Shown here: one piece after another, positions 37,142 through 45,770 of the stretch
Layout of the letters: the number at the start of each line of letters is the position of its first letter
Position numbering within the stretch: position 1 is the stretch's first letter
Position numbers and translations under genes: made by a program
Notes under the pieces: generated by a model
The model's database searches: none
Seen by the model: the letters and a program-made list of their open reading frames with translations, nothing else
What the model was told of the DNA's origin: nothing
NCBI RefSeq assembly: GCF_958445495.1
Contig: NZ_CAUCSQ010000009.1
Location: 1-64,000, forward strand
DNA from: an uncultured Bacteroides sp.
GTDB taxonomy: Bacteria > Bacteroidota > Bacteroidia > Bacteroidales > Bacteroidaceae
Direction of reading: 5' to 3'
DNA length: 64,000 bases

Positions 37142-37186
37142 CGCCCCGCCATCACCCGGAAGAGGAGTCTGGCGGGGCGTTTTTAT
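37142..37186 (+). terminator. Intrinsic terminator of the sulfation operon
   Basis: A perfect 10-bp GC-rich stem, CGCCCCGCCA (37142-37151) and TGGCGGGGCG (37170-37179), followed by TTTTTATAT. Confidence 0.93.
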
Positions 37187-37256
37187 ATATACAGCTTCCG
37201 GCCCGGTCTTTCCCGTTTCATAAAAAAATGTATGGGAATGATTTTTTACGTGTTTT

Positions 37257-37288
37257 TTTGTTTGTGTTATATTAAATATCTATATTTG
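37257..37288 (+). promoter_or_regulatory. Bacteroides promoter of the OmpA-family gene
   Basis: TTTG at 37257-37260 and TATATTTG at 37281-37288, 20 bases apart, match the Bacteroides -33/-7 consensus well. The start codon is about 120 bases downstream, leaving a long leader typical of abundant outer-membrane proteins. Confidence 0.85.
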
Positions 37289-37409
37289 CATTAATTTTAT
37301 AGAAAGGGTGGTTGCTTATTGTCTCTTTGTCAAGTATGTGGCGTCAGGAGAAACGCAGATGTCAATGCAAGGCAAACGGAAATATAATTATTTACTAAAA
37401 TAAATTGAG

Positions 37410-38555
37410 ATGAAAAAGGGTTTATTGTTTATTTTATTGGCGGCGGCCTCTGTGTGTCTGCCCGCTCAAGAGAAAGAAAATGCGGCAAAGAGCTATAGAG
37501 TGGAAACAAACCTCTTTGGCGCTAATTGGTTCATTAGTGGCGGCATTGGTGCACAAATGTATATGGGCGACAATGACGGCAAGGCCAGTTTCGGCAAACG
37601 TCTGGCTCCGGCGCTCGATATCGCTGTAGGCAAGTGGTTCACTCCGGGTATCGGATTACGCCTCGCTTACAACGGGCTTCAAGCCAAAGGCGCGACTCCT
37701 TATGCGGATGACGTATTTGTAAAAGGAGGGCAATATTCTAACGGCTATTACAAGCAGAAATGGAATCTCGCCAATTTTCATGGTGATGTCCTGTTCAATC
37801 TATCCAATATGATTGGCGGTTATGACGAAGAACGCCTGTATTCGTTCATTCCTTACGTGGGAGCCGGTGCAGTGGTTTCATGGTCTAAGCCGAACCAGCA
37901 GAACCTGGGTATCAACGCAGGTTTGATTAACCGTTTCCGTCTTTCTCCCGCTTTGGATTTGAATGTTGAATTGCGGGGGCTTTTGATGAAAGACGCATTC
38001 GGCGGCTCTTCTAAGGAAGCTATGGCGGGTCTGACCGTGGGAGTGACCTACAAGTTCAAGAAACGCGGTTGGGATGCTGTTCCTACCGTACCGATGGTTC
38101 CGGAAAGCCAGTTGAACGAGATGAGAGACCGGGTAAATGCTTTGAAGGGCGAGAACGAATCCCTGAAACGCGACTTGGTTGACGCCCGTAACAAGAAACC
38201 GGAAGTTATCGTGAAGAAAGAGGTCGTTGCCTCTGTTCCGCGCCTGGTGGTTGTGTTCAACATCGGCAAGAGCAACATTGCCAAGAAGGAATACATGAAC
38301 ATCGAGACTATGGCTAAAGCTATCAAGGAGAACTCCGGCAAGGTTTACACCGTAACGGGATATGCGGATAAAGGAACCGGTTCCGCCGAATATAACATGA
38401 AGTTAAGTAAGAAGAGGGCAGAAGCTGTCCGTGACGTATTGGTTAACGAATTCGGTGTTCCTGCTTCCCAGTTGAAGGTAGACTATAAAGGCGGTGTGGG
38501 CAATATGTTCTATGACGATGCCAAGTTAAGCCGTGTAGCTATTGTGGAAGAATAA
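37410..38555 (+). CDS. OmpA-family outer-membrane protein
   Basis: 381 aa. Signal peptide at 1-19 (KKGLLFILLAAASVCLPAQ), an N-terminal eight-strand beta-barrel (about residues 30-215, ending VGVTYKFKKRGW), a coiled linker (NEMRDRVNALKGENESLKRDLVD) and a C-terminal OmpA domain (VVVFNIGKSNIAKKEYMNIE, VTGYADKGTGSAEYNMKLSKKRAEAV). The latter binds peptidoglycan. An outer-membrane anchor, probably abundant given its strong promoter and terminator. Confidence 0.92.
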   Translation: MKKGLLFILLAAASVCLPAQEKENAAKSYRVETNLFGANWFISGGIGAQMYMGDNDGKASFGKRLAPALDIAVGKWFTPGIGLRLAYNGLQAKGATPYADDVFVKGGQYSNGYYKQKWNLANFHGDVLFNLSNMIGGYDEERLYSFIPYVGAGAVVSWSKPNQQNLGINAGLINRFRLSPALDLNVELRGLLMKDAFGGSSKEAMAGLTVGVTYKFKKRGWDAVPTVPMVPESQLNEMRDRVNALKGENESLKRDLVDARNKKPEVIVKKEVVASVPRLVVVFNIGKSNIAKKEYMNIETMAKAIKENSGKVYTVTGYADKGTGSAEYNMKLSKKRAEAVRDVLVNEFGVPASQLKVDYKGGVGNMFYDDAKLSRVAIVEE

Positions 38556-38578
38556 TACACATCTAAATAATTGGAATA

Positions 38579-38614
38579 AAAAAGACGTTTCCTTTCATGG
38601 GAAACGTCTTTTTT
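38579..38614 (+). terminator. Intrinsic terminator after the OmpA gene
   Basis: AAAAGACGTTTCC and GGAAACGTCTTTT form a 13-bp stem around a short TTTCAT loop, ending in a T6 run. The A-tract on the 5' side could also terminate minus-strand reading, but no minus gene needs it. Confidence 0.93.
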
Positions 38615-38615
38615 G

Positions 38616-38623
38616 TATTTTTG
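38616..38623 (+). promoter_or_regulatory. -7 box of yqgF set in the terminator's tail
   Basis: TATTTTTG at 38616-38623 fits TAnnTTTG and starts two bases after the terminator T-run. The usual start of transcription about 7 bases on would be at or next to the yqgF ATG (38630), implying a leaderless or nearly leaderless mRNA. The -33 region lies inside the terminator stem and is weak. Confidence 0.5.
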
Positions 38624-38629
38624 TGCCCC

Positions 38630-39046
38630 ATGAGCAGAATAGTGGCAATAGATTACGGAAGAAAGCGCACGGGGATAGCCGTCAGCGATACGATGCAGTT
38701 GATTGCGAACGGCCTGACGACAGTGCCTACGCATGAGCTTCTGGACTTTATCAGTGGTTATATGGCGAAGGAACCGGTAGAACGGGTCATCGTCGGTCTA
38801 CCCAGGCAGATGAACAACGAGGTGTCGGAAAATATGAGACATATCGAGCCTTTCGTCCGTTCGCTGAAAAAACGTTTCCCGGAACTTCCGGTCGAATATG
38901 TGGACGAACGTTTCACATCCGTGCTTGCACACCGCACGATGCTGGAAGCCGGGTTGAAAAAGAAAGACCGGCAGAATAAGGCTTTGGTTGACGAGATAAG
39001 CGCCACTATTATTTTGCAGACCTATTTGGAGAGTAAACGTTTTTAA
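38630..39046 (+). CDS. yqgF: Putative Holliday junction resolvase YqgF/RuvX
   Basis: 138 aa from ATG 38630. RNase H-like fold: VAIDYGRKRTGIAVSD at the N-terminus, VIVGLPRQMNNE near residue 56, VEYVDERFTSVLAH near 93, and the C-terminal KKDRQNKALVDEISATIILQ. In E. coli the family helps pre-16S rRNA maturation. An ATG at 38597 would begin inside the terminator stem and adds 11 odd residues, so it is not used. Confidence 0.95.
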   Translation: MSRIVAIDYGRKRTGIAVSDTMQLIANGLTTVPTHELLDFISGYMAKEPVERVIVGLPRQMNNEVSENMRHIEPFVRSLKKRFPELPVEYVDERFTSVLAHRTMLEAGLKKKDRQNKALVDEISATIILQTYLESKRF

Positions 39047-39090
39047 TAAAAGACATAGAGTAACTTAATTTTTTTAGTGGAATATAAAGT

Positions 39091-39645
39091 ATGATTTTAC
39101 CTATTTACGTATATGGCCAGCCTGTGCTGAGAAAAGTAGCGGAGGATATCACTCCGGATTATCCGAATCTGAAAGAATTGATTGCGAACATGTTCGAGAC
39201 GATGGTGCATGCGGACGGAGTAGGGCTTGCCGCCCCGCAAATCGGTTTGCCCATCCGCGTGGTAACTATCACGTTAGACCCGCTTTCGGAAGAATATCCC
39301 GAATTCAAGGATTTCAATAAGGCGTACATCAATCCCCACATACTGGAAGTGGGAGGTGAGGAAGTGAGCATGGAAGAAGGGTGTCTGAGCCTTCCCGGTC
39401 TTCATGAGACTGTGAAAAGAGGCAGCAAGATTCGCGTGAAATATATGGACGAGAATTTTGTGGAGCATGACGAGGTTGTGGAAGGATATCTGGCCCGCGT
39501 GATGCAGCATGAGTTCGACCATCTGGAGGGGAAGATGTTTATCGACCATCTCTCTTCGCTTCGCAGGCAGATGATAAAAGGAAAATTGAACGCGATGTTA
39601 AAAGGAAAAGCGCGTAGCTCGTATAAGATGAAACAGGTGAAATAA
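39091..39645 (+). CDS. def: Peptide deformylase
   Basis: 184 aa. The three deformylase motifs are present: GVGLAAPQIG near residue 42, EEGCLSLPG near 96 and the metal-binding HEFDHLEG near 148. It removes the formyl group from new proteins. Lies 44 bases after yqgF, likely same operon. Confidence 0.97.
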   Translation: MILPIYVYGQPVLRKVAEDITPDYPNLKELIANMFETMVHADGVGLAAPQIGLPIRVVTITLDPLSEEYPEFKDFNKAYINPHILEVGGEEVSMEEGCLSLPGLHETVKRGSKIRVKYMDENFVEHDEVVEGYLARVMQHEFDHLEGKMFIDHLSSLRRQMIKGKLNAMLKGKARSSYKMKQVK

Positions 39646-39688
39646 AGATAAAAAACGTTTATATCCCTGTTAAGTAAACGAAAAGCGT

Positions 39689-39696
39689 TATTTTTG
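39689..39696 (+). promoter_or_regulatory. -7 box of the TPR gene
   Basis: TATTTTTG matches TAnnTTTG, 27 bases before the TPR gene start; the short palindromic GTAAACGAA ... TTCGTTTAC (39675-39706) surrounds it and could be an operator or part of a leader hairpin. -33 match is weak. Confidence 0.55.
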
Positions 39697-39721
39697 CTTC
39701 GTTTACAAGTATAAGATGTCA

Positions 39722-41749
39722 ATGATAAAAAAAATATTAACAGTTTTAATACTGTTCCCTACGCTGGTATATGCTCAGATTAATACGGACCGGGTGATGA
39801 CTATTGCCCGGAACGCTCTTTATTTTGAGGACTACGTACTGTCTATCCAGTACTTCAACCAGGTGATTAATGCTAAACCTTACCTGTATGAACCTTATTT
39901 TTTCAGGGCGTTGGCCAAGCTGAACCTGGAAGATTTCCAGGGAGCCGAGACGGATTGTGACGCTGCCATTCAACGCAATCCGTTCGTGGTGGGCGCATAT
40001 CAGGTCCGGGGCTTGGCAAGAATCCGGCAGAATAAGTTTGACGGCGCTATTGAGGACTATCAGAAAGCGTTGCATTATGACCCTGAGAACATTACTTTAT
40101 GGCATAACCTGACGCTATCCCACATTCAGAAAAAAGATTATGATTCCGCTAAGAAGGACTTGGAAAACCTGCTGAGGGTTTCGCCGCGCTATACCCGCGC
40201 TTATCTGATGCGGGGGGAGGTTTTTCTGCAACAAAAAGATACGGTTGCTGCGTTGAATGATTTCAATAAGGCTCTCGAGCTGGATAAGTACGATGCGGAC
40301 GCATGGGCGGCAAGGGCTATCGTCAGGTTGCAGCAGGAGAAATATGCGGAAGCGGAATCCGACCTTGACCGCGCCATCCATCTGAGTGCGAGGAATGCAG
40401 GAAATTATATCAACCGTGCGTTGGCTCGATTCCATCAGAACAACCTGAGGGGGGCTATGAGCGACTATGATTTGGCGTTGGATATCGACCCGAATAATTT
40501 CATCGGGCATTATAACCGGGGTCTGCTGCGGGCGAGAGTGGGAGACGATAACCGCGCCATCGAGGACTTTGATTTTGTAATCCGGATGGAGCCGGATAAT
40601 ATGATGGCAATCTTTAACCGGGGCTTGCTCCGCGCGCAGACGGGAGATTACCGTGGTGCCATACAGGATTATTCGACGGTGATTGAGGAATATCCGAATT
40701 TCCTGGCGGGATACTACCAGCGTGCCGAGGCGCGGAAGAAAATCGGAGACCGCAAGGGTGCCGAGCAGGATGAGTTCAAGCTGCTGAAAGCACAGTTGGA
40801 TAAGCAAAACGGGGTGAAGGATAAAGACGTGGCGCAGAATAAGAATCAGGAAGCTGAAGAAGATGAGGGGAACAAGACCCGTAAGAAGTCCGACAAGAAC
40901 ATGAATAATTACCGCAGGATAGTGATTGCGGACGATTCCGAGGCGGAACAGCGTTACACGAGCGATTATCGCGGACGTGTGCAGGATAAGAATGTGAACA
41001 TAAAGCTGGAACCGATGTACGCCCTGACTTATTATGAGAAGATAAGCGATGTGAAACGGTCGGTGAATTTCCATAAGTATATTGAAGACTTGAACCGTTC
41101 GGGAGTACTCCCCAAACGGCTTCGTATCACGAATATGGAAGCACCGTTGACGGAGGAACAGGTGAAATTCCATTTTGCCTTGATTGATACGCATACGTCG
41201 GCTATTGTGGATGATGAGAAGGACGCTTCGAGGCGTTTTGCCCGCGCGATTGATTTTTACCTGGTGCAGGACTTTTCAAGTGCGGTTTCCGATTTGACGC
41301 AGACGATATTGCTGGACGGAAACTTCTTCCCGGCGTATTTCATGCGTGCGCTTATCCGCTGCAAGCAACTGGAATATCAAAAGGCCGAACAGAATACGGG
41401 GACGGACATGCCGGGTGACAATGCGCGCAAGGAGATAACCGCTGTGGATTATGAAGTGGTGATAAAGGATTTGGACAAGGTGATTGAGCTGGCGCCGGAT
41501 TTCGTGTATGCGTATTACAACCGCGCCAACGTGTCTGCGATGCTGAAAGACTACCGGTCGGCGATTGTCGGTTATGATAAGGCTATCGAATTGAATCCAG
41601 ATTTCGCGGATGCTTACTTCAACCGGGGATTGACACATATTTTCCTGGGTAATAATAAGCTGGGCATTTCGGATTTGAGCAAGGCGGGAGAGCTGGGCAT
41701 TGTTTCCGCTTATAATGTAATCAAGCGTTTTACGGAACAAACGGAATAA
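39722..41749 (+). CDS. Exported tetratricopeptide repeat protein
   Basis: 675 aa from ATG 39722 (ATG 39716 is two codons upstream). Signal peptide (KKILTVLILFPTLVYAQ), then about nine TPRs at residues 20-350, a charged linker rich in Lys/Glu/Asp (about 355-420) and three to four more TPRs near the C-terminus (YAYYNRANVSAMLKDYRSAIVGYDKAIELNPDFADAYFNRG). No enzyme motif. A periplasmic scaffold; partner unknown. Conserved next to def and thrS in this genus, as far as I recall. Confidence 0.85.
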   Translation: MIKKILTVLILFPTLVYAQINTDRVMTIARNALYFEDYVLSIQYFNQVINAKPYLYEPYFFRALAKLNLEDFQGAETDCDAAIQRNPFVVGAYQVRGLARIRQNKFDGAIEDYQKALHYDPENITLWHNLTLSHIQKKDYDSAKKDLENLLRVSPRYTRAYLMRGEVFLQQKDTVAALNDFNKALELDKYDADAWAARAIVRLQQEKYAEAESDLDRAIHLSARNAGNYINRALARFHQNNLRGAMSDYDLALDIDPNNFIGHYNRGLLRARVGDDNRAIEDFDFVIRMEPDNMMAIFNRGLLRAQTGDYRGAIQDYSTVIEEYPNFLAGYYQRAEARKKIGDRKGAEQDEFKLLKAQLDKQNGVKDKDVAQNKNQEAEEDEGNKTRKKSDKNMNNYRRIVIADDSEAEQRYTSDYRGRVQDKNVNIKLEPMYALTYYEKISDVKRSVNFHKYIEDLNRSGVLPKRLRITNMEAPLTEEQVKFHFALIDTHTSAIVDDEKDASRRFARAIDFYLVQDFSSAVSDLTQTILLDGNFFPAYFMRALIRCKQLEYQKAEQNTGTDMPGDNARKEITAVDYEVVIKDLDKVIELAPDFVYAYYNRANVSAMLKDYRSAIVGYDKAIELNPDFADAYFNRGLTHIFLGNNKLGISDLSKAGELGIVSAYNVIKRFTEQTE

Positions 41750-41789
41750 CATTTTTTTGATAAAAAATAGGAAACTCAAAAGATTTAAT

Positions 41790-41797
41790 TACTTTTG
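41790..41797 (+). promoter_or_regulatory. -7 box of thrS
   Basis: TACTTTTG matches TAnnTTTG, 34 bases before thrS. The nearest upstream TTTG (41756) is about 10 bases too far for a standard -33 element. Confidence 0.55.
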
Positions 41798-41831
41798 CGT
41801 TCAAATTGTGAAAATATAACATCATCATATT

Positions 41832-43772
41832 ATGATAAAGATAACATTTCCCGACGGCTCCGTCCGTGAGTATAACGAAGGAGTGAACGGTTTGCAAATT
41901 GCTGAAAGTATCAGTTCGCGTTTGGCACAGGAAGTATTGGCATGCGGTGTGAACGGTGAGATTTATGATTTGGGACGTCCTATTGATAAAGATGCGGATT
42001 TTGTACTTTACAAGTGGGATGACGAGGAAGGTAAACATGCGTTTTGGCATACAAGCGCCCACTTGTTGGCTGAAGCATTGCAGGAGCTTTATCCGGGCAT
42101 CCAGTTCGGTATCGGGCCGGCCATCGAGAATGGATTCTATTATGATGTGGACCCGGGGGAAGCCGTGATTAAGGAAAGCGACCTTCCGGTTATCGAGGCC
42201 AAGATGATGGAGCTGTCTGCAAAGAAGGAGGCGGTTGTCAGAAAGAGCATATCCAAGGCGGACGCTTTGAAAATGTTCGGCGACCGCGGAGAAACATATA
42301 AATGCGAGTTGATTTCCGAACTGGAAGACGGGCATATCACGACTTATACCCAGGGAGCGTTTACCGACCTTTGCCGCGGTCCTCATTTGATGACTACCGC
42401 CCCGATTAAGGCCATAAAGCTGACAACCGTGGCGGGTGCATATTGGCGGGGACATGAAGACCGGAAGATGCTGACCCGTATTTACGGCATCACGTTCCCT
42501 AAAAAGAAAATGCTGGATGAGTATCTGGCATTGCTGGAAGAGGCTAAGAAACGCGACCACCGTAAAATCGGCAAGGAGATGCAATTGTTCATGTTTTCCG
42601 AGACGGTGGGAAAAGGGCTTCCGATGTGGCTTCCGAAAGGTACGGCATTGCGTTTGCGCCTGCAGGAGTTCTTGCGCCGTATCCAGACCCGTTATGACTA
42701 TCAGGAAGTGATTACGCCGCCGATTGGCAATAAGCTGTTGTATGTGACTTCAGGCCACTATGCGAAATACGGAAAGGATGCGTTCCAGCCGATTCATACA
42801 CCGGAAGAGGGAGAGGAATATTTCCTGAAACCGATGAACTGCCCTCACCACTGTGAGATTTATAAGAATTTCCCGCGCTCGTATAAGGATTTGCCGTTGC
42901 GTATCGCTGAATTCGGTACGGTTTGCCGTTATGAGCAGAGCGGCGAGTTGCACGGGCTGACCCGTGTCCGCAGCTTCACCCAGGATGATGCGCATATCTT
43001 CTGCCGTCCGGACCAGGTGAAGGATGAATTCCTGCGTGTGATGGATATCATTTCTATCGTGTTCCGTTCCATGAATTTCCAGAATTTCGAGGCTCAGATA
43101 TCATTGCGTGACAAGGTGAACCGCGAAAAGTATATCGGCAGCGACGAGAATTGGGAAAGGGCGGAGCAGGCGATTATCGAGGCTTGCGAGGAAAAAGGAT
43201 TACCCGCGAAGATTGAGTACGGAGAAGCGGCTTTCTACGGTCCTAAGCTGGACTTTATGGTGAAAGACGCAATCGGCCGCCGCTGGCAGTTGGGAACTAT
43301 TCAGGTAGACTATAACTTGCCGGAACGTTTTGAACTGGAGTATATGGGTTCTGACAACCAGAAACACCGTCCGGTGATGATTCACCGTGCTCCGTTCGGC
43401 TCTATGGAACGTTTTGTCGCCGTGTTGATTGAACATACGGCCGGGAAGTTCCCGTTGTGGCTGACGCCGGAACAGGTAGTGGTCCTGCCAATCAGCGAGA
43501 AGTTTAACGACTATGCCGAACAAGTGAAAATGTACTTGAAAACGCATGAGATTCGCGCGATTGTGGATGACCGTAACGAAAAGATAGGCCGCAAGATTCG
43601 CGATAATGAAATGAAACGTATCCCTTATATGTTGATTGTCGGCGAGAAAGAGGCTGAAAACAATGAGGTTTCTGTTCGCAGGCAGGGAGAGGGTGATAAA
43701 GGTACTATGAAATTTGAAGAATTTGCTAAAATTTTGAACGAAGAAGTTCAGAATATGATAAATAAATGGTAA
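41832..43772 (+). CDS. thrS: Threonyl-tRNA synthetase
   Basis: 646 aa, full length. N-terminal TGS domain (residues 1-62), editing domain with HTSAHLLAEAL near 73 and CRGPHL, then the class II core: MNCPHHCEIY near 337 (zinc Cys and motif 2 region), RYEQSGELHGLTRVRSFTQDDAH and the C-terminal anticodon-binding domain (VVVLPISEKFNDYA). Heads the thrS-infC-rpmI-rplT group. Confidence 0.98.
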   Translation: MIKITFPDGSVREYNEGVNGLQIAESISSRLAQEVLACGVNGEIYDLGRPIDKDADFVLYKWDDEEGKHAFWHTSAHLLAEALQELYPGIQFGIGPAIENGFYYDVDPGEAVIKESDLPVIEAKMMELSAKKEAVVRKSISKADALKMFGDRGETYKCELISELEDGHITTYTQGAFTDLCRGPHLMTTAPIKAIKLTTVAGAYWRGHEDRKMLTRIYGITFPKKKMLDEYLALLEEAKKRDHRKIGKEMQLFMFSETVGKGLPMWLPKGTALRLRLQEFLRRIQTRYDYQEVITPPIGNKLLYVTSGHYAKYGKDAFQPIHTPEEGEEYFLKPMNCPHHCEIYKNFPRSYKDLPLRIAEFGTVCRYEQSGELHGLTRVRSFTQDDAHIFCRPDQVKDEFLRVMDIISIVFRSMNFQNFEAQISLRDKVNREKYIGSDENWERAEQAIIEACEEKGLPAKIEYGEAAFYGPKLDFMVKDAIGRRWQLGTIQVDYNLPERFELEYMGSDNQKHRPVMIHRAPFGSMERFVAVLIEHTAGKFPLWLTPEQVVVLPISEKFNDYAEQVKMYLKTHEIRAIVDDRNEKIGRKIRDNEMKRIPYMLIVGEKEAENNEVSVRRQGEGDKGTMKFEEFAKILNEEVQNMINKW

Positions 43773-43844
43773 CTTTGCAGCCGTTTCAGAATAAAATATT
43801 TAGTATAACAATAAAAAGATCAAACTAGGAAGTAAACGTTTTTA

Positions 43845-44456
43845 ATGAAGAATGACACTCTAAAAGGGCAATACAGAATCAATGAACAGATTCGTGCCAA
43901 GGAAGTTCGCATAGTAAGCGATGATATTGAACCGAAAGTATATCCAATCTTTCAGGCTCTGAAAATGGCTGAAGAAAAAGAATTGGATTTAGTGGAAATT
44001 TCTCCTAATGCTCAACCCCCTGTTTGTCGTATTATTGATTATTCTAAATTTCTTTATCAATTAAAGAAACGTCAGAAGGAACAGAAAGCGAAGCAGGTTA
44101 AGGTTAATGTGAAGGAAATCCGTTTCGGACCCCAGACAGACGACCATGATTACAACTTTAAGTTGAAGCATGCTAAAGGATTTTTGGAAGATGGCGATAA
44201 GGTGAAGGCTTATGTATTCTTTAAAGGTCGCTCCATCCTTTTCAAGGAGCAAGGTGAAGTGCTTTTGCTTCGTTTTGCAAATGATCTGGAAGACTACGCT
44301 AAAGTAGATCAAATGCCGATACTGGAAGGTAAGCGCATGACTATTCAGCTTTCTCCGAAAAAGAAAGAAGCTTCTAAAAAGCCTGCAACAGCCGGAGCAC
44401 CGAAACCTGCTGCTCCTGCACAAAAAGCAGAGAAGCCGGAAATGGGTGAAGAATAA
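43845..44456 (+). CDS. infC: Translation initiation factor IF-3
   Basis: 203 aa. RINEQIRAKEVRIV and DLVEISPNAQPPVCRIIDYSKFLY (N domain), KEIRFGPQTDDHDYNFKLKHAKGFLEDGDKVKAYVFFKGR (C domain). The tail after about residue 175 is an Ala/Pro/Lys-rich extension absent from E. coli IF-3 but usual in Bacteroidota. It begins at an ordinary ATG, unlike the AUU of E. coli, so AUU-type autoregulation is not expected. Confidence 0.97.
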   Translation: MKNDTLKGQYRINEQIRAKEVRIVSDDIEPKVYPIFQALKMAEEKELDLVEISPNAQPPVCRIIDYSKFLYQLKKRQKEQKAKQVKVNVKEIRFGPQTDDHDYNFKLKHAKGFLEDGDKVKAYVFFKGRSILFKEQGEVLLLRFANDLEDYAKVDQMPILEGKRMTIQLSPKKKEASKKPATAGAPKPAAPAQKAEKPEMGEE

Positions 44457-44524
44457 GAAAGGATGCGTAACGCGCAGGTATAGTGCGTTGCCATTATATA
44501 TTTAATAATTTAAAAACAAGTAAG

Positions 44525-44722
44525 ATGCCAAAGATGAAGACTAACTCCGGTTCTAAAAAAAGGTTTACCCTTACCGGAACAGGTAAAATCAAAAGAAAGC
44601 ACGCTTTTCACAGTCACATTTTGACTAAGAAAACTAAGAAGAGAAAAAGAAATCTGTGCTACTCTACAACTGTTGATACAACAAATGTAAGCCAGGTTAA
44701 GGAACTCTTAGCAATGAAGTAA
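44525..44722 (+). CDS. rpmI: 50S ribosomal protein L35
   Basis: 65 aa from ATG 44525; an in-frame upstream ATG (44483) would add 14 unlike residues. PKMKTNSGSKKRFTLTGTGKIKRKHA is the L35 N-terminal signature. Sits 68 bases after infC and 98 before rplT. Confidence 0.97.
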   Translation: MPKMKTNSGSKKRFTLTGTGKIKRKHAFHSHILTKKTKKRKRNLCYSTTVDTTNVSQVKELLAMK

Positions 44723-44757
44723 TCAAAAGCGTAAAAGTATTATTAAAGTATTAACCG

Positions 44758-44797
44758 AATGCATTAGCCTGAAGTTCGCTGCGTGAAGTAGCGGCGC
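44758..44797 (+). promoter_or_regulatory. Possible leader structure ahead of rplT
   Basis: In the 98 bases between rpmI and rplT, CGCTGC (44778-44783) can pair with GTAGCG (44789-44794) around GTGAA, and TTAGC (44765-44769) with GCTAA further out. L20 represses its own operon through such mRNA structures in other bacteria; here this is only suggested by position. Confidence 0.35.
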
Positions 44798-44820
44798 TAA
44801 CATTCAAAAAAAGTAAAACT

Positions 44821-45171
44821 ATGCCAAGATCAGTAAATCATGTTGCTTCAAAAGCAAGAAGAAAGAAAATTTTGAAATTAACCAGAGGTTACTTTGGTGC
44901 AAGAAAGAATGTATGGACCGTAGCTAAAAACACTTGGGAAAAGGGTTTGACTTACGCGTTCCGTGACCGTAGAAATAAGAAAAGAAACTTCCGCGCTCTT
45001 TGGATACAACGTATCAACGCTGCTGCACGTCTTGAAGGAATGTCTTATTCCAAATTGATGGGCGGTTTGCACAAAGCCGGTATCGAGATAAACCGTAAGG
45101 TTTTGGCTGATTTAGCGATGAATCACCCGGAAGCTTTCAAAGCTGTAGTAGCTAAGGCAAAAGCTGCTTAA
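44821..45171 (+). CDS. rplT: 50S ribosomal protein L20
   Basis: 116 aa, full length. MPRSVNHVASKARRKKILKLTRGYFGARKN, then WIQRINAAARLEGMSYSKLMGGL and the C-terminal LADLAMNHPEAFKAVV are clear L20 blocks. Last gene of the thrS-infC-rpmI-rplT operon. Confidence 0.98.
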   Translation: MPRSVNHVASKARRKKILKLTRGYFGARKNVWTVAKNTWEKGLTYAFRDRRNKKRNFRALWIQRINAAARLEGMSYSKLMGGLHKAGIEINRKVLADLAMNHPEAFKAVVAKAKAA

Positions 45172-45194
45172 CTATCAACAATTTATGACTTACG

Positions 45195-45230
45195 AAGGGG
45201 CTGTCCGAAAAATCGGACAGCCCCTTTTGC
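45195..45230 (+). terminator. Intrinsic terminator of the rplT operon
   Basis: A perfect 14-bp stem, AAGGGGCTGTCCGA (45195-45208) and TCGGACAGCCCCTT (45213-45226), with a four-base loop and a T4 run. It directly precedes the group II intron remnant. Confidence 0.94.
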
Positions 45231-45770
45231 GTATGCTCGGTATGAATATTATCTAACGGGTGCAAGTCCCTAGTGAGCCCTAATAGCGGGAATCACACTG
45301 CCAATGGCAAAGGTGTTCATCGTGAGTTGGAATCTGAAAAAAGCCGATGGCAAACATCTGGCCTGACAGACAGAAACTTCATATAAGGCATTTGACCGTG
45401 GGTAAGGTTGCACAACAAACTGAACTATAGCTATTCGGAACGGTTGGTGTAAATGAAGCAGGTATGAGATGGAAAGATAATGCCCTTATCCGAAGAGGTC
45501 TCATAGACGTGCGGGCTATTTTTTTACGAAATGTGTGGAGTAAAGCTTGCCGTGAGAAGTCAGCCGAAGTCATAGTAGTGTAGTTCTCGGTATGTTCCAT
45601 GAAAGACTCTAATAATTAAACGATAGTACCTGAAAGTTACCTTATGAAAGGACGAATGTAGAAAACTTGTGCTAATGACTGGCCTCAAAGAGATAGGACG
45701 GAATCTGAATGGTATGAGGGAGTGCAGGCTTTCTTTGTTTTCCTCCTGCTCGGTTATTTGTATTTTTAAG
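45231..45770 (+). mobile_element. Truncated group II intron (5' ribozyme part and start of the maturase frame)
   Basis: GGGTGCAAGTCCC at 45259-45271, followed by the TAATAGCGGGAATCACACTG stretch, GTGAGTTGGAATCTGAAAA and, later, GAAGAGGTCTCATAGACGTG and AAGTCAGCCGAAGTCATAGTA, are typical of domain I and following parts of Bacteroidota group II introns. From about 45653 a broken frame reads TCANDWPQRDRTESEWYEGV, like the N-terminus of an intron-encoded reverse transcriptase, then stops at 45766-45768. No RT, X or endonuclease domain and no domains V/VI follow, so the element is dead. The 5' end is placed after the rplT terminator by sequence feel (GTATGC at 45231) and could be off by some bases. 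Confidence 0.72.

Noticed and set aside
40115..41194. 359-codon minus-strand frame under the large TPR gene
   Set aside because: Opposite to well-formed TPR repeats; its apparent repeats are the complement of those TPRs.
45258..45650. Riboswitch or structured small RNA downstream of rplT
   Set aside because: The GTGCAAGTCCC and later words fit a group II intron better, and a broken maturase start follows.
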